From contig JALOTA010000062.1 of assembly GCA_025458125.1 (NCBI GenBank), positions 1 to 40,910 of the forward strand: a DNA stretch of 40,910 bases, given 5' to 3'. Below are positions 26,999-35,170 of the stretch, in pieces. The notes beneath the pieces are model-generated. The model saw only the letters and a list, made by a program, of their open reading frames with translations, did not search any database and was not told where the DNA came from. Position numbers and translations under genes: made by a program. The stretch comes from Hyphomicrobium sp. (GTDB lineage: Bacteria > Pseudomonadota > Alphaproteobacteria > Rhizobiales > Hyphomicrobiaceae). The stretch's first letter is position 1; each line of letters opens with the position of its first letter.

Positions 26999-28249
26999 AT
27001 GTCGATCGTTCGTGGACTTACCACTACTCAGGTAGCAGCGCTGTCGACAACGGCCATTCAGAGCCTTAAAATTACGGATATTACGGCCTTTAACGCGACC
27101 CAGCTGCCGTATCTCACATCTACGCAGATTGGTGTCTTTGCCTCGACGCAGATTCGCGCTCTCGTCGCGACACAGGTTGCCGCACTGTCGACCACCGTAA
27201 TCGGCGCAATGGGAACCACCCAGCTCGCCGGTCTTGCTGCGACACAGATTGGCGCCCTGACGACGACGCAGGTCGGGGCGCTCACGACGACGCAGCTCGG
27301 CGCCCTGACGACGGCGCAGGTGACGGGCTTCGAGACGACGGATCTTGCGGCGGCGTTCACGACGACGCAGATCGGCGGCCTGACCTCGACGCAGCTGGGC
27401 GCGCTGACGACGACGCAGGTGCGGGGATTGGAATCGACGGATGTCGGCGCATTGACGACGACGCAGTTGGGCGGCTTGAAGTCGACCCAGGTCGGCGCTC
27501 TGACGACGACGCAGATCGCGGGTCTGACCTCGACCCAGGCCGGGGCGTTGACGACGACGCAGCTGACGGGTCTGGCCTCGACGCAGTTGGGCGCCTTGTC
27601 CACGACCCAGGTCGGCGGCCTGACGACGACGCAGATCGGGGCCTTGAGCACGGCGCAGGTCAAGGGCTTTGAGACGACGGACCTCGCGGCCCTGACGACG
27701 ACGCAGTTGGGCGGCTTGAAGTCCACCCAGCTCGGCGCGCTCGCCTCGACGCAGATCCTCCTGTCCTCGCAGGTCGCGGCCCTGACGACGACTCAGGTCG
27801 GGGCGCTCACGACGACGCAGCTCGGCGCCCTGACGACGGCGCAGGTCAAAGGATTTGAAACGTCGGATCTGGCTGCTCTGACGACGACCCAATTCGTCGG
27901 CCTGCTATCCACCCAGCTGGCAGCACTTTCTACGACGCAGATCGGCGGCTTGGAGGTGACCGATCTTGCGGCCCTCACGACCACTCAGCTGCCCGGCCTC
28001 GGCTCGTTGCACGTGGGCTCGTTGAGCAGCGCCCAGTTTGCAGGGCTGACGACGACGATCATTGGCGCATTGACGACAACTCAGATGACGGGGCTGGTCT
28101 CCACGCAAATTGCAGCCCTGACAACGACGCAGATCGGAGTGCTTACGACCACCAACGTTCAGGCTCTGACCGATACACAGGTGGCCGCATTCACAACGAC
28201 CCAGATCGGTGCCATGTCGACCAATCAGGTGAACGCATTGTTCGTCTAA
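26999..28249 (+). CDS. Octad-repeat protein: 51 tandem eight-residue units, Thr/Gln-rich
   Basis: 416 aa. After MSIVRG the whole chain is 51 consecutive octads, ending LFV. Consensus is Leu/Phe - Thr/Ser - Thr/Ser - Thr/Ala - Gln - Val/Ile/Leu - Gly/Ala - Ala/Gly (e.g. LTTTQVGA). Only two units break length: unit 14 has one extra Ala and unit 31 lacks two residues. Six units carry Asp in place of Gln (3, 14, 18, 28, 36, 40). There is no Cys, no Trp, almost no charge, and no signal peptide. Regular periodicity argues for an elongated solenoid or filament; I cannot say whether beta or helical. Downstream genes for a GT41 glycosyltransferase, a methyltransferase and type I secretion suggest a glycosylated secreted surface protein. 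No family named. Confidence 0.85.
   Translation: MSIVRGLTTTQVAALSTTAIQSLKITDITAFNATQLPYLTSTQIGVFASTQIRALVATQVAALSTTVIGAMGTTQLAGLAATQIGALTTTQVGALTTTQLGALTTAQVTGFETTDLAAAFTTTQIGGLTSTQLGALTTTQVRGLESTDVGALTTTQLGGLKSTQVGALTTTQIAGLTSTQAGALTTTQLTGLASTQLGALSTTQVGGLTTTQIGALSTAQVKGFETTDLAALTTTQLGGLKSTQLGALASTQILLSSQVAALTTTQVGALTTTQLGALTTAQVKGFETSDLAALTTTQFVGLLSTQLAALSTTQIGGLEVTDLAALTTTQLPGLGSLHVGSLSSAQFAGLTTTIIGALTTTQMTGLVSTQIAALTTTQIGVLTTTNVQALTDTQVAAFTTTQIGAMSTNQVNALFV
27269..27321 (+). repeat. 53-bp exact direct repeat, copy 1
   Basis: Identical to 27794-27846, 525 bases away in the same frame, spanning octads 11-13 and 33-35. Shows recent duplication or gene-internal recombination within the repeat array. 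Confidence 0.85.
27794..27846 (+). repeat. 53-bp exact direct repeat, copy 2
   Basis: Identical to 27269-27321. Both copies encode QVGALTTTQLGALTTAQV and are followed by an Asp-bearing FET-type octad. Confidence 0.85.
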
Positions 28250-28266
28250 GGCGACTTCGCGTCGCC
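28250..28266 (+). terminator. Hairpin immediately after the octad-repeat gene
   Basis: GGCGAC (28250-28255) pairs with GTCGCC (28261-28266) around TTCGC, beginning right after the TAA stop. No T-run follows, so it may protect or end the transcript. Confidence 0.45.
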
Positions 28267-28289
28267 GCTGACTAAACGGTCGCTTGTCG

Positions 28290-28323
28290 CGATGATGGCC
28301 CCGCTGTCTGGGAGCCATCATCG
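28290..28323 (+). terminator. Strong 10-bp stem-loop between repeat gene and GT41 gene
   Basis: CGATGATGGC (28290-28299) is an exact inverted repeat of GCCATCATCG (28314-28323), with further C/G pairing possible in the 14-base interior. No T-run follows. Candidate terminator or regulatory leader structure for the glycosyltransferase operon. Confidence 0.5.
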
Positions 28324-28377
28324 GAGCGCCACGTCGACGACGAACGCGCCGGATTTATTGACGTCGCTGCTCCTATG

Positions 28378-28403
28378 AACGGCACCGAAGCGCAGGTGCC
28401 GTT
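28378..28403 (+). repeat. 8-bp stem-loop upstream of the GT41 gene
   Basis: AACGGCAC (28378-28385) pairs with GTGCCGTT (28396-28403), 10-base loop, 115 bases before the GT41 start. Third hairpin in this 268-base gap. Confidence 0.4.
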
Positions 28404-28517
28404 GGCGCTTGGCCCTGCACACACACAACCGCGCTGCCAGCCGGAAAACATCTCCACCGTCGCGCAAGGATCGTCCCCGACTGTCGGTTCGGGACTGAGG
28501 TCCTGATTCTTTTCCAC

Positions 28518-30584
28518 ATGAGACATCGCATGCCGGCGCCAACCGTCCAACCTGCCACCAGACCTTCTGAAATCACGTCTCTCTTGGAAGAGGTCCAGGC
28601 AGCGCTAACGCTGGGCAATCGCGAGGCAGCCTATGATCTCTACAGAGCCTGGATCGCTGCGAACCCACAAGCGCCGTTGCTTCATGCGGTTTGCTTCAAT
28701 CTGGGCACTCTCTGTCTCGAGGACCGGCGCTTTGCCGACGCTATCGCCGCTTTCGAGAAGGCAATCGAGCACGATCCAGATTTTCCGCCTTCGTACATCA
28801 ACCTGGGAAACGCTCATGAGCGGAACGGCGATCTGAAGGCTGCTATCGAAGTCTGGCTTCGGGCCGCGAATCTGGTCCCCGCGTTAACCGGCCCCGCGCT
28901 CGGCTACAAGATCGCCGCCTTGAAACAAGTCGCTCGGGTCTTCGAGACGGCAAGGCTCGAGGCAGACGCGGAAGACGTTCTGGTGCGCAGCCTCGATCTC
29001 GATCCACGCCAGCGCGATGTCATCCAGCACTGGATTGCGCTTCGCCAGGCGCAATGCAAATGGCCGGCGGTCGAACCCGTGGCCGGCCTCGATCTTCGCG
29101 ACGCCTGGTCCGCCATCTCGCCGCTGTCGCTGGCCGTCGAATGTGACGATCCGATCTTCCAGCTGGCCAACGCCTACAACTACTATTGGCAGGACATCGC
29201 ACATCGGTGTTCGGTGCAACCGCACACGGAGCCCCTCTCCCTATCGCGAACCGGGCCTCTACGCGTCGGCTACCTGTCCTCCGATCTTAGGGAGCATGCA
29301 GTCGGCTTTCTCATGAGTGAGGTCTTCGAGCTGCACGATCGCCGTAACGTCGAGGTGTACGCCTACTATTGCGGAGTAAAGACATCGGATCTGGTGCAGG
29401 CGAGGTTCCGGGCATCGTGCGATCACTGGCTGGATGTCTCGTGTTTCAGCGACGACGATATTGCAACGCGTATTCGCGAGGATAAGATCGGTATTCTGAT
29501 CGATCTGAACGGATATACGAAGGATGCGCGCCTCAAGGTGGTAGCGGCTCGTCCCGCGCCGGTCATCGTGAACTGGCTGGGCTTCCCAGGGACGATGGGC
29601 AGCCCGCATCACAACTACATCATTGCCGATCCGGTGATCATTCCTGAAGGCGCCGAGCGCTTCTACAGTGAGCGCGTGTTCCGGCTGCGTTGTTACCAGC
29701 CCAACGACCGGAACCGGACGGTCAATCCTGTGCGGCCCACGCGCGGGCAAGCGGGGCTTCCCAAGGACGGCTTCGTCTTTTGCTGCTTCAACTCATCTCA
29801 GAAATTCAAGCCGGATGTGTTTTCGGATTGGATGGAAATTCTGGATCAGACGCCGGGCAGCGTCCTCTGGCTCCTGTCCGGTCAGTCGCGCACGGATGAA
29901 AAGCTGAGATCGCTTGCCTGCGAAGCCGGCGTCGCGCCCGGCAGGTTGATCTTCGCACCACGCATGCCGAACGCCGAGCACTTGGCCCGCTTTGCCCTGG
30001 CCGACCTCTTTCTCGACACCTTCCCTTATGGCGCCCACACGACGGCCTCCGACGCCCTCTGGATGGGCGTGCCTGTATTGACCCGCATCGGCAGTTCGTT
30101 CGCTGCCCGGGTTTGCGCGAGCCTCGTAGCAGCGGTTGGATTGCCGGATTTCATCAGCCAAACGCGAGAGCAGTATATCGCCAAGGCCGTGCGCCTCGCC
30201 AATGACCCGTCGGCTCATGCCGAAGCGAGGCAGCGCCTTTTGCGCAACCGGGATGGATGCGTGCTCTTCGATACGCCCGCGCTGGTCCGTGATCTCGAGC
30301 AGCTCTATGCCGGTATGCGCGATGACGCACTTCGCAACGAGTTGCCGCTGCCGGAGCTTTCCCACGTCGATTCATTGCTCCAGGTTGCGGTCGGGCTTGA
30401 TCGCAGCAAGGGTGATACCCCTCTCGACGAATTGATCGCGCAGTACAGAACCGCGCTCGCGTACCGCGGATGCCGCGCAGCTTCCCTCGAACTTTTTTCA
30501 CCGGAGACGGCAGGTTTGCACAGAAGGAATGCGGTCGCCGACCGCGATCCTGCACGTCCCGTGGAACCTTCCTATTCAATCTGA
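28518..30584 (+). CDS. GT41 O-linked GlcNAc-transferase-like glycosyltransferase with TPRs
   Basis: 688 aa, cytoplasmic (no signal peptide). Residues 20-185 are TPR-like helices (NLGTLCLEDRRFADAIAAFE, PSYINLGNAHERNGDLKAAI). Residues 245-580 are the SPINDLY/OGT catalytic region: RVGYLSSDLREHAVGFLMSE with the active-site-type His260; LIDLNGYTKDARL; VNWLGFPGTMGSPHHNYIIA; FCCFNSSQKFKP with a Lys (429) at the UDP-binding position; and DLFLDTFPYGAHTTASDALW then MGVPVLTRIGSSFAARV. The family transfers sugar from a nucleotide donor to Ser/Thr of proteins in the cytoplasm. The Thr-rich octad protein encoded just upstream is the obvious candidate substrate (inference). The C-terminal 60 residues are variable. 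First gene of a probable five-gene operon. Confidence 0.9.
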   Translation: MRHRMPAPTVQPATRPSEITSLLEEVQAALTLGNREAAYDLYRAWIAANPQAPLLHAVCFNLGTLCLEDRRFADAIAAFEKAIEHDPDFPPSYINLGNAHERNGDLKAAIEVWLRAANLVPALTGPALGYKIAALKQVARVFETARLEADAEDVLVRSLDLDPRQRDVIQHWIALRQAQCKWPAVEPVAGLDLRDAWSAISPLSLAVECDDPIFQLANAYNYYWQDIAHRCSVQPHTEPLSLSRTGPLRVGYLSSDLREHAVGFLMSEVFELHDRRNVEVYAYYCGVKTSDLVQARFRASCDHWLDVSCFSDDDIATRIREDKIGILIDLNGYTKDARLKVVAARPAPVIVNWLGFPGTMGSPHHNYIIADPVIIPEGAERFYSERVFRLRCYQPNDRNRTVNPVRPTRGQAGLPKDGFVFCCFNSSQKFKPDVFSDWMEILDQTPGSVLWLLSGQSRTDEKLRSLACEAGVAPGRLIFAPRMPNAEHLARFALADLFLDTFPYGAHTTASDALWMGVPVLTRIGSSFAARVCASLVAAVGLPDFISQTREQYIAKAVRLANDPSAHAEARQRLLRNRDGCVLFDTPALVRDLEQLYAGMRDDALRNELPLPELSHVDSLLQVAVGLDRSKGDTPLDELIAQYRTALAYRGCRAASLELFSPETAGLHRRNAVADRDPARPVEPSYSI

Positions 30585-30609
30585 AATCCTTCGATTGAGA
30601 AGAGATAAC

Positions 30610-31470
30610 GTGACCAATACACCTCTCAGTGACTGCCTCGGTATTCGCCCCCGGTTGAAGATCGTGGACATCGGCGCCAGTGCCATAGACGGCGCTCCGC
30701 CCTATGCCGCCTTGCTTGAGTCGACCGACGCAGAGGTGATCGGCTTCGAACCCGATCCGCAGGCATGGCAGGAGCTTCAGGAAGCCAAGAGGCCGAACGA
30801 ACACTATCTGCCATTCGCGTTGGGCGACGGCCGGACGCATGAACTCAAGATTTGCGCGGCGCCGGGAATGACGTCGCTGCTGGAGCCTAATCTGCCGATT
30901 CTTCAGTTGTTGCCCGGGTTCCCTGAGTGGGGCCGCGTGATCAGAAGGGTTCCGGTCGAGACACGCCGTCTGGGCGAGATGCCGGAAACGCAAGATGTCG
31001 ATTATCTCAAGCTCGATGTTCAGGGCGCAGAGCTGCTGATCCTCCGCCATGCCGGCGAGCGGTTGCGCGAAGCCTGCGTGATCCACGTCGAAGTGGAGTT
31101 CCTGCGCCTGTATCACGAACAGCCGCTGTTTTCGGATGTCGACATGTTTCTGCGCAGGCATGGCTTCACGCTGCACAAGTTCGCCCACACGGTGAGCCGA
31201 ATGATCGCCCCGCTGCATTTGAGCAGTAATCCCTATCAGGGGCTGAGCCAACTCGTATGGGCGGACGCAGTCTTCATCCGCGACTTCGAGAGGCTTGATG
31301 CAATGGACGACCGGAAGCTACTGGCCACAGCATCGATCCTGCATGATTGCTATGGCTCGTATGACGTATGCATGCACTATCTGGCGCGCCTCGACGCACG
31401 GTCCGGATCGGGTCTGGCTGAAGCCTACCTGGCTGCACTGAAAGGTCCCGCAACCGCTACTGCCGCATGA
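30610..31470 (+). CDS. FkbM family methyltransferase
   Basis: 286 aa from GTG 30610 (GAGAAGAGATAAC precedes it), 25 bases after the GT41 stop; an in-frame ATG at 30529 would overlap GT41 by 56 bases. SAM-binding motif LKIVDIGASAIDG at the N-terminus, GFEPDPQAW (acidic residue for the SAM ribose), then the FkbM hallmark VDYLKLDVQGAELLILRHAG and VIHVEVEFLRLY. FkbM enzymes usually O-methylate sugars or other hydroxyls. Here it could methylate the glycan added by the neighbouring GT41 enzyme, by position alone. The C-terminal 80 residues (VFIRDFERLDAMDDRKLLAT) form an extra helical part. Confidence 0.88.
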   Translation: MTNTPLSDCLGIRPRLKIVDIGASAIDGAPPYAALLESTDAEVIGFEPDPQAWQELQEAKRPNEHYLPFALGDGRTHELKICAAPGMTSLLEPNLPILQLLPGFPEWGRVIRRVPVETRRLGEMPETQDVDYLKLDVQGAELLILRHAGERLREACVIHVEVEFLRLYHEQPLFSDVDMFLRRHGFTLHKFAHTVSRMIAPLHLSSNPYQGLSQLVWADAVFIRDFERLDAMDDRKLLATASILHDCYGSYDVCMHYLARLDARSGSGLAEAYLAALKGPATATAA

Positions 31471-31513
31471 CGGGGGCCGCTTTGCGCAGCGCAGTCCGCG
31501 AAGGGTGACGGGC

Positions 31514-33700
31514 ATGTCACGTCACCGGCGAATGCCGCCGCATCATACAGCGCTTAGATGTGCCTTCCTGCTCTCGGTGCACCATGGCTGCGGACTCGAA
31601 CCGTTGCATCTGGCGGCGGGCAACGCCGGCGATATTCTTGGCTCCACGGTCGATGTTCTGAAGAGCGCGGGGCTCGCGGTCAAGGTCAAGCAGAACTGCG
31701 ACTGGCCGGCACTCGAGAAAAGCACCCACGAACTTCCGTTCGTGGCGATTAGGTCGACAGGCCACTGGGTTGTGGTGGTGCGCATCGTCACACTGGGGGA
31801 CGGGGCGCAGGCCCTGGTCATCCTGGACCCGGAGACGGAGCAATCCGGGCCGAGCCTCATTCTGAGAAACCAGTTCCTGACCGAATGGTCGGGCTGCCTG
31901 ATCATGTGCCGACGGGCAAATGTCCAGGCCGGACCCGGCCAGCCGTTCGGCTTCCGCTGGTTCCTGCCGGAGTTTGCCAAACACAAGAAGTACTTCCGCA
32001 ACGTCGCCATTGCCGCCTTGATGGCAAACATCGTGTCTTTCGCCACGCCGCTGCTTCTTCATGTGGTGATCGACAAGGCCGTTCCGTATCAGGCTTACAA
32101 TACGCTTTACTTCATCCTCTTCGTTTTTGCAGTCGCGACGGCGTTCGAAGCCATCTTCAACTTCACCCGCCAGTACCTGATGCTGTTTGCCACCAATAAA
32201 ATCGACGCACAATTGGCGTCGAAGACCTACAGCCACTTGTTGGGACTGCCGTTGCCCTTCTTCGAACGCACGCCGTCCGGGATCGTCGCCCGCAACATGC
32301 AACAGACAGAGAAGGTGCGAAACTTTCTCACCGGGCGGCTGTTCCAGACGGCTCTCGATGCCGCCTTCCTCCCGGTCCTGATTGCCTTGCTACTCATCTA
32401 TAGTGTCAAGCTGACGGCCGTCGTCTTCGCATTCTCGATGGCTATCGCCGGCGTCATCGGCTTTCTGATTCCTGCCTTCCGCTACCATCTTGATCAACTG
32501 TACCGGGCAGAGGGCGCAAGACAGGCGCATCTTGTCGAAACGATGCAGGGGATGCGCACGATCAAGTCCCTCAGTGCCGAAGACGTCCAGCAGCGAAGCT
32601 GGGACACGAAGGTCTTGGTCTCGGTGCGCAAGCACGCGGCCGTCGGCCGCATTGCTGCGATTTCCAACGTCACAACAACGGCCCTTGAAAAGCTCATGCA
32701 GGCGGTGGTGATCGGTTTGGGCGCAGTGACCGTGTTCGATGGCGGCATGACGATCGGGGCGCTGGTCGCTTTCACAATGATTTCCGGACGGGTCAGCGGA
32801 CCGCTCGTTCAGATGGTCACCCTGGTCAACGAGTACCAGGAGACCGCGCTTTCGATTAAAATGCTCGGCACCATCATGAACCACCCCAGGGAGTTGGACA
32901 GACGCCCGCACGCCCTTCGCCCCGTCTTGACCGGGCAGGTGGAATTCGATCGCGTGACGTTTCGCTACCCTGGCGCTGCCGCTCCTGCGCTCGACAACCT
33001 TTCTTTCCAGATACTCGAAGGGCAATTCATCGGTATCGTGGGACGCTCCGGCTCGGGCAAGACGACGATCACGAGGCTGATCCAGGGAATCCACGGCATC
33101 GACCAGGGGTTCATCCGCTTCGACGGCGTGGACATGCGCCATATCGATCTTCGGCATTTGCGGCGCAGCATGGGCGTGGTTCTTCAGGAAAGTTTCCTGT
33201 TTCGCGGAACGATTGCGGAAAACATCAAGGCCGCGAAGCCCGACAGCCGATCGGAAGACATCATGACCGCGGCCCGGCTCGCAGGCGCGGATGAATTCAT
33301 CGAACGCCTGCCGGAGGGATACAATACGTTTCTGGAGGAAGGTGCAGCGAACCTGTCCGGCGGACAGCGCCAGCGGCTTTCGATAGCGCGGGCCCTCATC
33401 ACCAAACCGCGTCTTCTCATTTTCGACGAGGCGACGAGCGCGCTCGACCCGGAGAGTGAAGCCATCGTCCAGAGAAACCTGACGGAGATCGCCAAGGGCA
33501 GAACCATTCTGATGGTTTCCCACCGGCTGTCGTCCCTCGTCGACGCCGATGCCATTCTTGTACTCGAACACGGCCGCGTTCTCGATTTTGCCCAGCATGA
33601 GCAACTCCTCGACAGATGTGCGCCCTACGCGGCCATGTGGGCCCAGCAGACCAGGGTCTCTGCGGGCGAACTCACTTCCCGACAGCGGCTCATGGCATGA
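31514..33700 (+). CDS. Type I secretion ABC transporter, HlyB-like, with Cys-less C39-like domain
   Basis: 728 aa. Exports an unfolded protein with the adaptor encoded next. Residues 10-135 resemble the C39 peptidase-like domain of HlyB: the GHWVVVVRI and LVILDPETEQ segments are present, but the catalytic Cys region is replaced (SVHHGCGLEPLHLAAG), so it is a docking rather than cutting domain. Residues 155-440 are the membrane part (KYFRNVAIAALMANIVSFAT; FFERTPSGIVARNMQQTEKV). The ATPase has Walker A GRSGSGKTTITRLIQG, signature NLSGGQRQRLSIARALI, Walker B LLIFDEATSALDPESE and the switch His in VSHRLSSL. Start ATG 31514 has GAAGGG upstream; GTG 31505 is an alternative. No cleavage of the substrate is expected, agreeing with a C-terminally recognised cargo. 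Confidence 0.92.
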   Translation: MSRHRRMPPHHTALRCAFLLSVHHGCGLEPLHLAAGNAGDILGSTVDVLKSAGLAVKVKQNCDWPALEKSTHELPFVAIRSTGHWVVVVRIVTLGDGAQALVILDPETEQSGPSLILRNQFLTEWSGCLIMCRRANVQAGPGQPFGFRWFLPEFAKHKKYFRNVAIAALMANIVSFATPLLLHVVIDKAVPYQAYNTLYFILFVFAVATAFEAIFNFTRQYLMLFATNKIDAQLASKTYSHLLGLPLPFFERTPSGIVARNMQQTEKVRNFLTGRLFQTALDAAFLPVLIALLLIYSVKLTAVVFAFSMAIAGVIGFLIPAFRYHLDQLYRAEGARQAHLVETMQGMRTIKSLSAEDVQQRSWDTKVLVSVRKHAAVGRIAAISNVTTTALEKLMQAVVIGLGAVTVFDGGMTIGALVAFTMISGRVSGPLVQMVTLVNEYQETALSIKMLGTIMNHPRELDRRPHALRPVLTGQVEFDRVTFRYPGAAAPALDNLSFQILEGQFIGIVGRSGSGKTTITRLIQGIHGIDQGFIRFDGVDMRHIDLRHLRRSMGVVLQESFLFRGTIAENIKAAKPDSRSEDIMTAARLAGADEFIERLPEGYNTFLEEGAANLSGGQRQRLSIARALITKPRLLIFDEATSALDPESEAIVQRNLTEIAKGRTILMVSHRLSSLVDADAILVLEHGRVLDFAQHEQLLDRCAPYAAMWAQQTRVSAGELTSRQRLMA

Positions 33701-35133
33701 CGGACCTGCTCATCCGCCTGAGGGCTCGAATATCCGCTTGGCTCGGGCAGCGGGCCGGCCTTCTTGGCGGCCCTCAATTGCAGCCGGCCGATACCGTCGC
33801 GGACATGTTCGGCTCTCCGGTTGCCGAGATCGAGGACGAAGAGCCGAACCGGTGGCTCGTCCGCACCGGAAGCGTCGCGGCCGCCATGCTTCTCGCCGTA
33901 CTCGGCGTCAGTGCGATAATCGAAATCGATGTCGTCGCAAGTGGGACCGGCGAAATCGTTATGGCGGGGTCTCCCGAAACATTGCAGGCGATGGAGCGCT
34001 CGATCGTTAGAAGCATTCACGCCAAGCCGGGCGATGCAGTGAGGAAAGGGGACGTGATCGTCACGCTCGATCCCACTTTCGCACGCGCCGACCTGAACGC
34101 CGTGAGCCAGCGGCAGCACTACCTGGCGAGTCTGTCGAACCGGCTGTCCGCTGAAGCATCGGCATTGGAGTTCGAACCCCGCGATGGCGGCGAATACGAT
34201 GTGCTGCAGGCCCGGATATTCAAGGAAAGGCAAGGTGCCTTCCAGGCAAAGCTGCGTTGGTTCGATGAAGATATCGCGAGCCTGCACAAGGCGGCCGCGT
34301 CGCAGAGAACAAATCTGGACTATCTCGCTCAGCAGCGCGCCATCGCCGGCGAGGTCGAGGCGATGCGCGAGGGCCTCTACCGGGCGAAGGTAGGTTCCCG
34401 TCTGATGCTTCTGGATGCCCAGAACCTGCGCCTCAAGACGGAGAAGGAGATTGCGGAAGCAACCGCCAGGGCCAACCAGCTTCATCACGCCGCCGCCGCG
34501 CGCGAGGCCGAACGGCAAACCTATATCGAGGAGTGGCGCCGCGATATCCTGGAGGAACTGGCGCGCGTCAAGGAAGAACTGACCCGAGTCTCCGAAGAGG
34601 TCGGCAAGTCGCAGCGGCGCAACGCTCTCGTGGAATTGCGGGCCACAAACGACGGTGTGATCTCTGAAACGGCCGCTGTCTCGGAGGGCTCCATCGTTCG
34701 CGAGGCCGAAGCGCTCGTCACCATCATGCCAACTAATCGAAAGCTCATGGCCGAAGCCTACCTGAAGGCGCAGCACGTCGGTCTGACACGGATCGGCGAC
34801 GAAGTAACGATCAAGGTCGACGCTCTGCCATATCAAAGATTCGGAACGCTCAAGGGCCGGCTCAACTGGATCAGTGAAACAACCTATTCCCCACAGGTGG
34901 GCGCCGAGAAAACCGCGCTACAGACGCCGAACCGGGCGCGGCTGGGCGGCGAGGCGCTGCATCGTATCCGCATCGATCTCGACGCCTTCAGTCCGGCACA
35001 AGCTCCAGCCCCTATCAAGGTTGCTCCAGGAATGACGATCGTCGCGGATGTGAAATTGAAGACACGGTCTGTACTCGGCCTGCTGTTCGATCCCTTGCGC
35101 CGCGGATTGAACGAAAGCCTGAGGGAGCCGTAA
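33697..35133 (+). CDS. HlyD-type membrane fusion protein of type I secretion
   Basis: 478 aa. Starts at ATG 33697, overlapping the ABC transporter stop by four bases (ATGA), so the two proteins are co-translated. A cytoplasmic N-terminus is followed by one membrane helix (about 56-76). A lipoyl/barrel half ([20 protein letters not shown]), a long coiled coil (about residues 130-320, [20 protein letters not shown] and [20 protein letters not shown]), the second lipoyl half ([20 protein letters not shown]) and the barrel ([20 protein letters not shown]) complete the HlyD layout. It should bridge to a TolC-like outer membrane protein; none is encoded in this window. Confidence 0.93.
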   Translation: MTDLLIRLRARISAWLGQRAGLLGGPQLQPADTVADMFGSPVAEIEDEEPNRWLVRTGSVAAAMLLAVLGVSAIIEIDVVASGTGEIVMAGSPETLQAMERSIVRSIHAKPGDAVRKGDVIVTLDPTFARADLNAVSQRQHYLASLSNRLSAEASALEFEPRDGGEYDVLQARIFKERQGAFQAKLRWFDEDIASLHKAAASQRTNLDYLAQQRAIAGEVEAMREGLYRAKVGSRLMLLDAQNLRLKTEKEIAEATARANQLHHAAAAREAERQTYIEEWRRDILEELARVKEELTRVSEEVGKSQRRNALVELRATNDGVISETAAVSEGSIVREAEALVTIMPTNRKLMAEAYLKAQHVGLTRIGDEVTIKVDALPYQRFGTLKGRLNWISETTYSPQVGAEKTALQTPNRARLGGEALHRIRIDLDAFSPAQAPAPIKVAPGMTIVADVKLKTRSVLGLLFDPLRRGLNESLREP

Positions 35134-35170
35134 CGGCAAATGCTCTTGCGGGCGCGCGGGAAATGAATTG

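Larger units (their letters stand above)
27017..28237 (+). repeat. 24-bp tandem coding repeat, 51 copies
   Basis: Each unit is about 24 bases encoding one octad. Units 11-36 (27257-27877) are very similar in DNA and codon choice (typically CTG ACG ACG ACG CAG GTC GGG GCG). Units near both ends are more diverged in codons and residues. This fits array growth by duplication in the centre. Confidence 0.9.

Noticed and set aside
26975-27892. Antisense frame of Arg-Arg-rich repeats across the octad gene
   Set aside because: Simple complement of the 24-base repeat; low-complexity Arg/Leu/Gln sequence with no start signal.
27017-28237. Tandem 24-base units considered as a CRISPR array or minisatellite outside coding DNA
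   Set aside because: Units are contiguous without spacers, keep one reading frame and code a regular octad, so it is a protein repeat.
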